Of a stretch of DNA of 14,054 bases, positions 1 through 6,745 are shown piece by piece. The stretch comes from Comamonadaceae bacterium. GTDB lineage: Bacteria > Pseudomonadota > Gammaproteobacteria > Burkholderiales > Burkholderiaceae_C. The position numbers and the translations under genes were made by a program. Location of the stretch: the NCBI GenBank assembly GCA_947457975.1, contig CANGYC010000032.1:1-14054 (forward strand). Direction: 5' to 3'. The stretch's first letter is position 1. Each line of letters starts with the position of its first letter. Below the pieces are notes generated by a model. The model did not search any database. It was not told where the DNA came from and saw nothing but the letters and a program-made list of their open reading frames with translations.

Positions 1-1
1 C

Positions 2-382
2 GAGGGCGGTGGCGAGGAGACCCGCTCCAACCCCTGGCTGGCAGAACTCCAGCAAGAGGCTTATGTGGAGATCAATCCGAATGCGGCCAACGCCCGCGGC
101 ATCCGCAACGGCGAACGCGTCTGGCTGGTCAGCCCCACGGGTGCCCGCATCAACGTGCAAGCCATGGTCACCGAGCGCGTGGACGCCGACACCGTCTGGA
201 TGCCCTTCCACTTCTCCGGCCGCTGGCAGGGTGCCGACATGCTGGCCCATTACCCCAAGGGAGCGGCTCCCGTGGTCCGCGGTGAGGCCGTCAACACGGC
301 TACCACTTATGGTTATGACAGTGTGACGATGATGCAGGAAAGCAAGACCACCATCTGCAATATCGAGCGGGTCACCGCCTAA
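2..382 (+). CDS. fdhA: Formate dehydrogenase catalytic (alpha) subunit, C-terminal fragment
   Basis: The reading frame is open from the left edge of the window, so only the last 126 residues are present and the true start lies outside. The visible part matches the C-terminal molybdopterin-dinucleotide-binding barrel (Molydop_binding type) of DMSO-reductase-family enzymes: an asparagine-rich EINPNAANARGI stretch, then GERVWLVSPTGARI, then a WMPFHFSGRW segment. The downstream genes (four-cluster iron-sulfur subunit, cytochrome b, fdhD) identify it as the formate-oxidising subunit, which converts formate to CO2 and feeds electrons to FdhB. The cofactor-ligand residue (Sec or Cys), the N-terminal 4Fe-4S cluster and any Tat signal lie off the window. 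The stop is 11 bases before fdhB, so the two are almost certainly cotranscribed. The family is clear; calling it formate dehydrogenase rests mainly on context. Confidence 0.88.
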   Translation, partial: EGGGEETRSNPWLAELQQEAYVEINPNAANARGIRNGERVWLVSPTGARINVQAMVTERVDADTVWMPFHFSGRWQGADMLAHYPKGAAPVVRGEAVNTATTYGYDSVTMMQESKTTICNIERVTA

Positions 383-393
383 AGGAATCAGAG

Positions 394-1014
394 ATGGCAC
401 GAATGAAATTCATCTGCGACGCCGAGCGTTGCATCGAGTGCAACGGCTGCGTCACCGCCTGCAAGAACGAGCATGAGGTGCCTTGGGGCGTCAACCGCCG
501 CCGCGTCGTCACGCTCAATGACGGTGTGCCTGGCGAGCGCTCCATCTCCGTGGCGTGCATGCACTGCTCCGACGCGCCCTGCATGGCGGTCTGCCCGGTC
601 AATTGCTTCTACAAGACCGATGAGGGCGTGGTGCTGCACGACAAGGACGTGTGCATCGGCTGCGGCTACTGCAGCTACGCCTGCCCCTTCGGCGCGCCCC
701 AGTTCCCCTCCAAGGGCACCTTCGGCGTGCGCGGCAAGATGGACAAGTGCACCTTCTGCGCCGGCGGCCCAGAGGACAACGGTTCCCAGGCTGAGTTCGA
801 GAAATATGGTCGTAACCGCCTGGCCGAAGGCAAGCTGCCGGCCTGCGCCGAAATGTGCTCGACCAAGGCGCTGATCGCCGGCGACGGTGACATGGTGGCC
901 GACATCTTCCGCAACCGTGTGGTCAAGCGCGGCACGGGCGCCGAGGTGTGGGGCTGGGGCACCGCCTATGCCACCAAGCAGGCCGGCCAGCCGCCCAAGG
1001 GAGCCAAGTCATGA
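394..1014 (+). CDS. fdhB: Formate dehydrogenase iron-sulfur (beta) subunit, four [4Fe-4S] clusters
   Basis: This 206-residue ferredoxin-like electron-transfer subunit passes electrons from the catalytic subunit to the cytochrome b subunit. The cysteines fall into the usual four-cluster pattern. The first group is C13-x2-C16-x2-C19-x3-C23, followed by CMHCSDAPCMAVCP, then CIGCGYCSYACP, and last a split CTFC ... CAEMC pair. The protein is shorter than E. coli FdnH/FdoH (about 290-300 residues) and has no C-terminal membrane helix. It therefore resembles the FDH3/W. succinogenes-type beta subunit that is held to the membrane by its partner. An AAAGGA Shine-Dalgarno at 381-386, seven bases before the ATG, supports this start. 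Its stop overlaps the start of the next small gene by four bases (ATGA). NrfC/DmsB-like subunits share the fold, but the gene order favours formate dehydrogenase. Confidence 0.95.
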   Translation: MARMKFICDAERCIECNGCVTACKNEHEVPWGVNRRRVVTLNDGVPGERSISVACMHCSDAPCMAVCPVNCFYKTDEGVVLHDKDVCIGCGYCSYACPFGAPQFPSKGTFGVRGKMDKCTFCAGGPEDNGSQAEFEKYGRNRLAEGKLPACAEMCSTKALIAGDGDMVADIFRNRVVKRGTGAEVWGWGTAYATKQAGQPPKGAKS

Positions 1015-1229
1015 TGCGCACACTTTTCCTCCTGGCCCTGGCCTCTGGCCTGGCAGCCTGCTCCGAGAAGCCCCAGACTCTGGGCGCCATGAAGTCCGAC
1101 GCCCCGGCCTTCCAGGGCACTGGGTCTAATTTCATGGCACCGGGCTGGAAAGCCGGTGACCAGACCAGCTGGGAACAGCAGCTCAAGACCCGCGGCCAGG
1201 GGCAAGACGACTATGCAAAGGCCCAGTAA
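1011..1229 (+). CDS. Small lipoprotein encoded inside the formate dehydrogenase operon
   Basis: This 72-residue protein has a short hydrophobic signal (MMRTLFLLALASGL) ending in the lipobox LAAC, so it should be acylated on that cysteine after signal peptidase II cleavage. The mature part is only about 54 residues, polar, with a GSNFMAPGWKAGD segment followed by WEQQLKTRGQGQDDY, and contains no further cysteine. The start overlaps the fdhB stop as ATGA, and two ATGs stand in tandem (1011 and 1014). A strong AAGGGAG Shine-Dalgarno lies at 997-1003. Its 3' end overlaps the start of the cytochrome b gene by 17 bases, which implies translational coupling. I do not recognise a named family. A role in assembling or anchoring the periplasm-facing enzyme is inference from position only. 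The gene is real on the combined evidence of ribosome binding site, lipobox and overlaps. Confidence 0.8.
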   Translation: MMRTLFLLALASGLAACSEKPQTLGAMKSDAPAFQGTGSNFMAPGWKAGDQTSWEQQLKTRGQGQDDYAKAQ

Positions 1230-2388
1230 CACCCTGATGCGCGCCACGCGCGCCCTGACCGCCATGCTGCTGATGGCCGGTGCTGGTGTCGTGCTGGCCC
1301 AGGACAAGCCGCCGGCAGCCATGCCTGGCATCCAGGGCCAGAACATCATGGAGGTTCAGCCCGATGCCAGCAAGGATCCGGCTTACCCCAAGCAGACCAA
1401 TGCCCAGCGGGATCAGGTCCAGCCTGGCAACAACGCGCCCATGTGGCGCGCGGTCGGCGCGGGCGCCGAGGGTTACACCAGCCTGCCCAAGTCCGACGCC
1501 CCCGAGGCGGGCGTGCTGATTCAGCCCTTCGTCCAGTACCCCGGCTCGCTTCTGACCACAGCCGGCGAGGCCTGGCGCCAGGTGCGCAACCACTGGATCA
1601 TTCCCTATGGCGCCGCCCTGCTGGCCATCGTGCTGCTGGCCCTGGCCATCTTCTACTGGCGCAAGGGCCCGATCGAGCTGCACGGCCAGGAAACAGGCCG
1701 CAAGATCGAGCGTTTCACGCCCTTTGAGCGCGCGGCCCACTGGAGCAATGCCATTGCCTTCGTGGCCCTGGCCGTCTCGGGCCTGATCATGGCCTTTGGC
1801 AAATACTTTCTCTTGCCTGTCATGGGCAGTACGCTGTTTGGCTGGCTCACCTACGCCCTGAAGAACGTGCACAACTTCGTTGGCCCGCTCTTCGTCGTCT
1901 CGCTGGTGATCGTGTTCATCACCTTCCTGAAGGACAACTTTCCCAGCCGTGGCGACTTGCAGTGGATACTCAAGGCTGGCGGCCTGTTCGGCACCACCGA
2001 GGTGCCCTCGCACCGATTCAACGCCGGTGAGAAGCTCCTGTTTTGGGGCGGTGTGTTCCTGCTCGGCGCCGTCGCCGTCGTCTCTGGCCTGGTGCTGGAC
2101 ATGCTCATCCCCGGCCTGGTCTACGAGCGCGCCACCATGCAGATCGCCCACATGGTCCATGCTGTGGCCACGCTGCTCATGATGGCCATGTTCCTGGGCC
2201 ACATTTATATGGGTACCCTGGGTATGCGCGGGGCCTACCAGGCCATGCGTACCGGCTATGTCGATGAAACCTGGGCCAAGGAACACCACGAATACTGGTA
2301 CGACGACATCAAGGCCGGCAAGATCCCTGCCCAACGCAGCCCGCAGGGGCCCGATGAGCAGCCCGGCAGTTCTGTGCGCCCCGCCTGA
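1213..2388 (+). CDS. fdhC: Formate dehydrogenase cytochrome b (gamma) subunit with exported N-terminal extension
   Basis: This 391-residue membrane subunit takes electrons from FdhB and reduces quinone through b-type haems. It starts with a cleavable-looking signal peptide (residues 1-29, ending VVLA before Gln30). About 95 polar, probably periplasmic residues follow. Membrane segments lie near 128-149, 176-196, 221-239, 275-298 and 316-336. Candidate haem ligands are H176, H220, H313 or H316, and H330. The tail carries WAKEHHEYWYDD, typical of the gamma-subunit family. E. coli FdnI/FdoI are about 210 residues, so the N-terminal 125 residues are extra. The 1213 ATG is preceded by an AGGGG element and overlaps the lipoprotein gene. 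A later ATG at 1237 lacks a ribosome binding site and would shorten the signal peptide. The name follows W. succinogenes FdhC; it is not the methanogen formate transporter of the same name. Confidence 0.92.
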   Translation: MQRPSNTLMRATRALTAMLLMAGAGVVLAQDKPPAAMPGIQGQNIMEVQPDASKDPAYPKQTNAQRDQVQPGNNAPMWRAVGAGAEGYTSLPKSDAPEAGVLIQPFVQYPGSLLTTAGEAWRQVRNHWIIPYGAALLAIVLLALAIFYWRKGPIELHGQETGRKIERFTPFERAAHWSNAIAFVALAVSGLIMAFGKYFLLPVMGSTLFGWLTYALKNVHNFVGPLFVVSLVIVFITFLKDNFPSRGDLQWILKAGGLFGTTEVPSHRFNAGEKLLFWGGVFLLGAVAVVSGLVLDMLIPGLVYERATMQIAHMVHAVATLLMMAMFLGHIYMGTLGMRGAYQAMRTGYVDETWAKEHHEYWYDDIKAGKIPAQRSPQGPDEQPGSSVRPA

Positions 2389-2401
2389 AGAAAGAAACAC
2401 C

Positions 2402-2746
2402 ATGAACAAGTTGTCTCTCGCACTGATTGCGGCCCTCATGGGTTCGCTGGCCCACGCCAAGCTGCCCGCGCCCGATGACGCGGCCAAGGCCAAAGCAGCT
2501 GAAGCGGCGGCCAAGACGGCGTGGCAGGGCAAGGTGGACGCTTTCCTGCTGTGCAAGTCGCAGGACAAGGCGGCAGCGCACTACCGCAAGACGGCGGGCA
2601 GCGCTGCCAAGCCTGCAGCAGGCACCCCGGCCCCCTGTGCCGATCCGGGGCCGTTTGTTTACACCCCGCCCGAGCAAAAGCCTGCAGAGGCTGCCAGCGC
2701 CCCTGGTGCCAAGCCTGCAGCTGCCGCTGCCGCCAAGAAATCCTGA
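2402..2746 (+). CDS. Small exported Ala/Lys-rich protein of the formate dehydrogenase operon
   Basis: This 114-residue protein has a clear Sec signal peptide (MNKLSLALIAALMGSLAHA, cleavage after AHA). The mature part is an alanine/lysine-rich helical stretch (DDAAKAKAAEAAAKTAW), then KVDAFLLCKSQDKAAAHYRK, a proline-rich PAPCADPGPFVYTPP element and a low-complexity Ala/Pro/Lys tail. Only two cysteines remain after cleavage, one in LLCKSQ and one in PCADPGPF, so a single disulfide is possible. It begins 13 bases after fdhC behind a GAAGAAAG purine tract and is followed by a terminator, so it is the last gene of that transcript before fdhD. From memory, similar small proteins with the LCKSQD and CADPGPF elements occur in other Burkholderiales, but I know no function. 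A periplasmic accessory or folding role for the dehydrogenase is possible but unproven. Confidence 0.78.
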   Translation: MNKLSLALIAALMGSLAHAKLPAPDDAAKAKAAEAAAKTAWQGKVDAFLLCKSQDKAAAHYRKTAGSAAKPAAGTPAPCADPGPFVYTPPEQKPAEAASAPGAKPAAAAAAKKS

Positions 2747-2768
2747 AGCGGCTTCGCCCGTCTCCACC

Positions 2769-2797
2769 AGGACCACCCCGTGTGGTCCTTCTTTTTT
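2769..2797 (+). terminator. Rho-independent terminator between the FDH structural genes and fdhD
   Basis: A perfect 8-bp stem (AGGACCAC at 2769-2776 pairing with GTGGTCCT at 2782-2789) encloses a five-base loop. It is followed directly by a T-rich tract (TTCTTTTTT, 2789-2797). This is the textbook form, and it is the best terminator in the window. It lies 22 bases after the stop of the small exported protein and only 7 bases before the fdhD start codon. Confidence 0.88.
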
Positions 2798-2804
2798 CCA
2801 ACTG

Positions 2805-3668
2805 ATGCAACTGCCCCGACTCACCCAGGCGCGCGCACCCCTCACGCGCGAGATCGAGGTGACCGACGAGCATGGCCAGCCCCAGGCCCTGCAGATTCCG
2901 GCCGAGCGCGACCTCACCGTCTACATCGACAAGCGTGAGCTGGTCACGCTCATGACCCTGGGCGCTTGGCCCGAGTACCTGGTGCTGGGTTACCTGCGCA
3001 ACCAGCGACTAGTGGCCTCGCCCGACGAGGTGGAATCCATCACCGTGGACTGGGACGTGCAGTCCGCCGCCGTGAAGACACGAGCGGGTATTGAACGCAT
3101 CGAGGAGCGCACCGCCCGGCGCGTGGTCACCACCGGCTGTGGGCAAGGCAGCGTGTTCGGCGCGCTGATGGACGATGTGGAGTCCATCGTCCTGCCCGCC
3201 GCCCGGCTCACGCAGGCGCAGCTCTGCGGCATCCTCAACGCGATCCGCCTGCAGGAAAGCACGTACAAGACGGCCGGTTCGGTCCACGGCTGTGCTTTGT
3301 TCCGTGGCGAGGAGATGCTGGTCTTCGTGGAAGATGTCGGCCGCCACAACGCCATTGACACCATCGCGGGCTGGATGTGGATGCACGGCGTGGACACCGC
3401 CCATGCAGCGCCGCAGCAGCCCTTCGTGTTCTACACCACCGGCCGCCTGACCAGCGAGATGATCATCAAGTCGGCGCAGATGGGCGTGGCCCTGGCGGTG
3501 TCGCGCAGCGGTATCACGCAGATGGGCCACCAGATTGCCCAGCAGGTGGGCCTGTGCGCCATCGGCCGTGCACTGAATCGGCGCTTTCTTTGCTACACCC
3601 ATCCCGAACGCCTGCAGTTCCAGCCGGAACTCGCTGGCCCCGCCGCCTCGGCCCGTCCTGGCGAGTAA
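2805..3668 (+). CDS. fdhD: FdhD, sulfur carrier/sulfurtransferase for formate dehydrogenase cofactor
   Basis: This 287-residue cytoplasmic protein is required for formate dehydrogenase activity. In E. coli FdhD accepts sulfur from IscS and sulfurates the bis-MGD molybdenum cofactor before it is inserted into the enzyme. Diagnostic segments are VVTTGCGQG (108-115), FVEDVGRHNAIDT (174-186) and TTGRLTSEMIIKSAQMG (about 211-227), in the family order and spacing. The loop that in E. coli carries CxxC (TGCGVCG) reads TGCGQGS here, so only C112 remains and the second cysteine position is glycine. The ATG at 2805 follows the terminator T-tract by seven bases and has no obvious Shine-Dalgarno. No ATG or GTG lies shortly upstream in frame, so this is the most natural start though translation may be weak. 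The gene ends 71 bases before the ABC permease gene. Confidence 0.95.
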   Translation: MQLPRLTQARAPLTREIEVTDEHGQPQALQIPAERDLTVYIDKRELVTLMTLGAWPEYLVLGYLRNQRLVASPDEVESITVDWDVQSAAVKTRAGIERIEERTARRVVTTGCGQGSVFGALMDDVESIVLPAARLTQAQLCGILNAIRLQESTYKTAGSVHGCALFRGEEMLVFVEDVGRHNAIDTIAGWMWMHGVDTAHAAPQQPFVFYTTGRLTSEMIIKSAQMGVALAVSRSGITQMGHQIAQQVGLCAIGRALNRRFLCYTHPERLQFQPELAGPAASARPGE

Positions 3669-3739
3669 GCGCTGAGTCCCCTGGCCGGATCTTTCCCCTG
3701 CCCCACCGCAGGGCGGAGGCTTTGCGCTAAGGTAGGCCC

Positions 3740-6283
3740 ATGCCAATGAATTTCTGGGCCTTGGGCCTGAAGACCGCCTGGCGCGACTGGCGCGCCGGCG
3801 AACTGCGCTTGCTGGTGGTGGCCATCACCCTGGCGGTAGCGGCGCTCACGGCCGTGGGCTTTTTCGCCAACCGCCTGCAGGGCGGCCTTGAGCGCGATGC
3901 ACGCCAGCTGCTGGGCGGCGATGCCGTGGTCAGCAGCGACCGCCTGCCACCGCCCGAGTTCGCCGAGCAGGCCCGTCGCATGGGCCTGGCCGCCACGCGC
4001 AGCGTGAGCTTCCCGACCATGGCCCGCGCACGCGAGGAAGAGGGCGGCGACAGCAAGCTGGTCGCCTTCAAGGCCGTGGAGCCCGGTTACCCTTTGCGCG
4101 GGCAGGTGCGCCTCAAGAGCGCGCCCGACCAGCCCGCGCAGCCCGCCTCTGGCATTCCGGCGCGCGGCGAGGCCTGGGTAGACCCGTCCTTGCTCGATGC
4201 CATGGGTCTGGCGGTGGGGCAGCCCTTGCTGCTGGGCGACCACACCCTGACCATCACGCAGCTGATTGCGCAGGAGCCCGACCGGGGCGCCGGCTTCATG
4301 AGCTTTTCCCCGCGCGTGATGGTCAACGAAGCCGACCTGAACGCCACCGGGCTCATCCAGCCGGCTTCGCGCCTGAACTACCGCCTGGCGGTGGCCGGTG
4401 AGGTGGCCCAAGTCGGGCGCTTCACCCAGTGGGTAGAGGCCGAGATCGCCCGAGGCGAGCTGCGCGGCCTGCGGCTCGAATCACTGGAAAGTGGCCGCCC
4501 TGAAATGCGGCAGACCCTGGACCGGGCCTCCAAGTTCCTCAGCCTGGTGGCCCTGCTGGCCGCCATGCTCAGCGCGGTGGCGGTGGCCATCGTGGCGCGC
4601 GGCTTTGCCGCAAGCCACCTCGATGCCTGCGCCATGCTGCGCGTGCTCGGCCAGCCGCAGCGCCGCATCGCCCTGGCCTACACCCTGGAGTTCCTGCTGG
4701 TGGGGCTGGCCGCAAGTCTCTTGGGCATTGCCCTGGGCTATGCCGTGCACCATGTGTTCGTGATGTTGCTGGCCGGCCTGGTGGAATCGCAACTGCCGGC
4801 GCCCACGCTGCAGCCAGCGCTGCTTGGTATCGGCATGGGCCTGACTTTGATGATGGCCTTTGGCCTGCCGCCCGTGCTGCAGCTGGCCCAGGTGCCGCCC
4901 TTGCGGGTGATCCGCCGCGAGGTGGGCAAGCTCAAGCCCGTCTCTTTGGGCGTGCTGTTGCTGGGCATCGCCGGCTTTGCCGCCTTGCTGTTGGTCGTCA
5001 GCAGCGACCTGAAACTGGGCCTGATCGCCGTCGGCGGCTTTGCCGGTGCGGTGCTGTTCTTTGCCCTGGTGAGCTGGCTGGGCGTGTGGCTGCTCAGGCG
5101 CAGCGTCAACGAGAACACCGCGCCGCGCTGGCTGGTGCTGGCCACGCGCCAGGTGGCTGCGCGACCGGCGTATGCCGTGGTGCAGATCAGTGCCCTGGCT
5201 GTGGGCCTGCTGGCGCTGCTGCTGCTGGTGCTGCTGCGCACCGACCTCATCCGCAGCTGGCAGCAGGCCACGCCGGCCGATGCGCCCAACCGTTTCATCA
5301 TCAATGTGCAGCCCGAGCAGAGCGAGTCCTTCCAGCAGGCGCTGCGTCAGGCTGGGATCCAGCGCTACGACTGGTACCCCATGATGCGTGGCCGCCTGGT
5401 GGCGGTGAACGAGCGCCCGGTGCGCCCCGAGGACTATGCCGACGGCCGTGCGCAGCGTTTGGTGGACCGCGAATTCAACCTCTCCCATGCCGCCCAGGCC
5501 CCCGCACACAACCAGGTGGTGGCCGGCCGCTGGACGGTGGACGAGCCCGATGCCATCAGTGTGGAGGAGGGCCTGGCCCGCACCCTGGGCTTAAAGCTCG
5601 GCGATCGCCTGAGCTTCGACATGGCCGGGCAGATCCACAGCGCCCGCATCACCAGCCTGCGCAAGGTGGACTGGGGGAGCTTTCGCGTGAACTTCTTCGT
5701 CACCTTCACCGTGGCCCAGATGCCCGATGTGCCGGTGACCTTTATCTCGGCCTTCCGCGCCCCTGAGGCCCTGCCTGCCCAGCCGGGGCAGCGCCGCCAG
5801 AGCTTTGACAACCAGCTGGTGCGGCAGTTTCCCAATATCACCAACGTGGACATGACCGCCTCGCTCGACCAGGTGCAGCGCGTGCTGGGCCAGGTGATCC
5901 GAGCTGTTGAGTTCCTCTTTGGCTTTACCTTGTGCGCCGGTCTGGTGGTTCTGTTTGCGGCGGTCACAGCCACGCGCGAGGAGCGCACGCGTGAATTTGC
6001 CATCATGCTGGCGCTGGGTGCCCGAGCTTCCCTGCTGCGCCAGGTGCAGCGGGCTGAGCTGGCCGGCGTGGGCCTGCTGGCCGGCTTCTTGGCGGCCATG
6101 GTGGCCTCTTTGGTGGGCTGGGGGCTGGCGCGTTATGTGTTCGATTTCGCTTGGACCGCCTCGCCTCTCGTGCTGGCCGGCGGAAGCCTGGCCGGTGCAT
6201 CTCTGGCCCTGGCAGCAGGCTGGTGGGGGCTGCGCGCTGTGCTCACCACGCCCGTGGTGCAGACGCTCAGGCGCGCCCAGTGA
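3740..6283 (+). CDS. YbbP-like FtsX-family ABC transporter permease
   Basis: This 847-residue inner-membrane protein has two FtsX-type permease modules. An N-terminal helix (about 23-45) is followed by a large extracytoplasmic domain (about 46-260). Module one (about 265-390) contains ACAMLRVLGQPQRRI, the coupling-helix region. Several helices lie between about 400 and 500, then a second extracytoplasmic domain (about 510-700). Module two (about 718-847) has TREERTREFAIMLALGA, the matching coupling segment. Size and layout fit E. coli YbbP (804 residues), whose family includes putative exporters of lipids, lipoproteins or peptides. YbbP normally works with the ATPase YbbA, but no ABC ATPase is encoded next to it here. 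An AAGG at 3729-3732, seven bases upstream, supports the 3740 ATG; an in-frame ATG two codons later is also possible. The substrate is unknown. Confidence 0.87.
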   Translation: MPMNFWALGLKTAWRDWRAGELRLLVVAITLAVAALTAVGFFANRLQGGLERDARQLLGGDAVVSSDRLPPPEFAEQARRMGLAATRSVSFPTMARAREEEGGDSKLVAFKAVEPGYPLRGQVRLKSAPDQPAQPASGIPARGEAWVDPSLLDAMGLAVGQPLLLGDHTLTITQLIAQEPDRGAGFMSFSPRVMVNEADLNATGLIQPASRLNYRLAVAGEVAQVGRFTQWVEAEIARGELRGLRLESLESGRPEMRQTLDRASKFLSLVALLAAMLSAVAVAIVARGFAASHLDACAMLRVLGQPQRRIALAYTLEFLLVGLAASLLGIALGYAVHHVFVMLLAGLVESQLPAPTLQPALLGIGMGLTLMMAFGLPPVLQLAQVPPLRVIRREVGKLKPVSLGVLLLGIAGFAALLLVVSSDLKLGLIAVGGFAGAVLFFALVSWLGVWLLRRSVNENTAPRWLVLATRQVAARPAYAVVQISALAVGLLALLLLVLLRTDLIRSWQQATPADAPNRFIINVQPEQSESFQQALRQAGIQRYDWYPMMRGRLVAVNERPVRPEDYADGRAQRLVDREFNLSHAAQAPAHNQVVAGRWTVDEPDAISVEEGLARTLGLKLGDRLSFDMAGQIHSARITSLRKVDWGSFRVNFFVTFTVAQMPDVPVTFISAFRAPEALPAQPGQRRQSFDNQLVRQFPNITNVDMTASLDQVQRVLGQVIRAVEFLFGFTLCAGLVVLFAAVTATREERTREFAIMLALGARASLLRQVQRAELAGVGLLAGFLAAMVASLVGWGLARYVFDFAWTASPLVLAGGSLAGASLALAAGWWGLRAVLTTPVVQTLRRAQ

Positions 6284-6299
6284 CGATCTGTGAATCCCG

Positions 6300-6305
6300 G
6301 ACAAT
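6300..6305 (+). promoter_or_regulatory. Possible -10 box (GACAAT) just upstream of the globin gene
   Basis: GACAAT at 6300-6305 resembles the TACAAT-type -10 element. It ends 8 bases before the globin ATG, so transcription would start at about 6312-6314 and the mRNA would be nearly leaderless. No good Shine-Dalgarno precedes the ATG, which agrees with this. No clear -35 hexamer is seen, so the call is weak. Confidence 0.3.
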
Positions 6306-6313
6306 CTTGCCCC

Positions 6314-6730
6314 ATGCAGATTGAAGAAAAGCCGGCGGGCAACCCGCCCCACGAGACGCCTTTTGAATGGATAGGCGGGGAGGCTCGCATCCGTGAGGTG
6401 GTCGAGCGCTTCTACGACCTGATGGACCTCGAGCCGGCTTATGCTGAACTCAGGCGCAGCCACGGCACCGAGCTCACGAGCGCGCGGCAAAAGCTCTCGT
6501 GGTTCCTCTGCGGCTGGATGGGTGGGCCCCAGCATTACGTGGAGCGCTTTGGTCACCCGCGCCTGCGCATGCGGCACATGCCGTTTTCCATTGGCATCGT
6601 CGAACGCGACCAGTGGCTGGCCTGCATGAACCAGGCCATGCAAGAAGTGGGCGTCGATGAGGAACTCAGGCAGCGCCTGAGCAACTCCTTCTTCCAGACC
6701 GCCGACTGGATGCGCAACCGCGGCGCCTGA
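6314..6730 (+). CDS. Group II truncated haemoglobin
   Basis: This 138-residue haem-binding globin is of the TrHb2 (GlbO-like) class. Proteins of this class bind oxygen or detoxify NO or peroxide in the cytoplasm. Signature elements are ERFYDLMD (Tyr34 at the probable B10 site), SWFLCGWMGGPQHY in the CD/E region, and LRMRHMPFSIG with H88 as the proximal haem ligand. ERDQWLACM follows, placing W101 at the G8 position typical of group II. Length matches the family. The ATG at 6314 gives the normal N-terminus; a GTG at 6290 in frame would add eight residues and overlaps the -10-like element, so it is less likely. The gene begins 30 bases after the permease gene but has its own possible promoter. 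It converges on the smr-like gene with a 15-base gap. Physiological ligand not shown. Confidence 0.92.
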   Translation: MQIEEKPAGNPPHETPFEWIGGEARIREVVERFYDLMDLEPAYAELRRSHGTELTSARQKLSWFLCGWMGGPQHYVERFGHPRLRMRHMPFSIGIVERDQWLACMNQAMQEVGVDEELRQRLSNSFFQTADWMRNRGA

Positions 6731-6745
6731 GCCCTGGCCCTGGCT

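Noticed and set aside
1183..2568. Long - strand frame of 461 codons opposite fdhC
   Set aside because: His- and Gly-rich composition typical of an antisense frame of a GC-rich membrane protein gene; fdhC is certain on the other strand.
3696..3713. CCCTGC/GCAGGG hairpin after fdhD as a terminator
   Set aside because: Six-base stem with no following T-run; cannot be called a terminator.
4481..5509. Gln/His-rich - strand frame of 342 codons opposite the permease gene
   Set aside because: Antisense shadow of a Leu-rich membrane protein gene; no recognisable domain.
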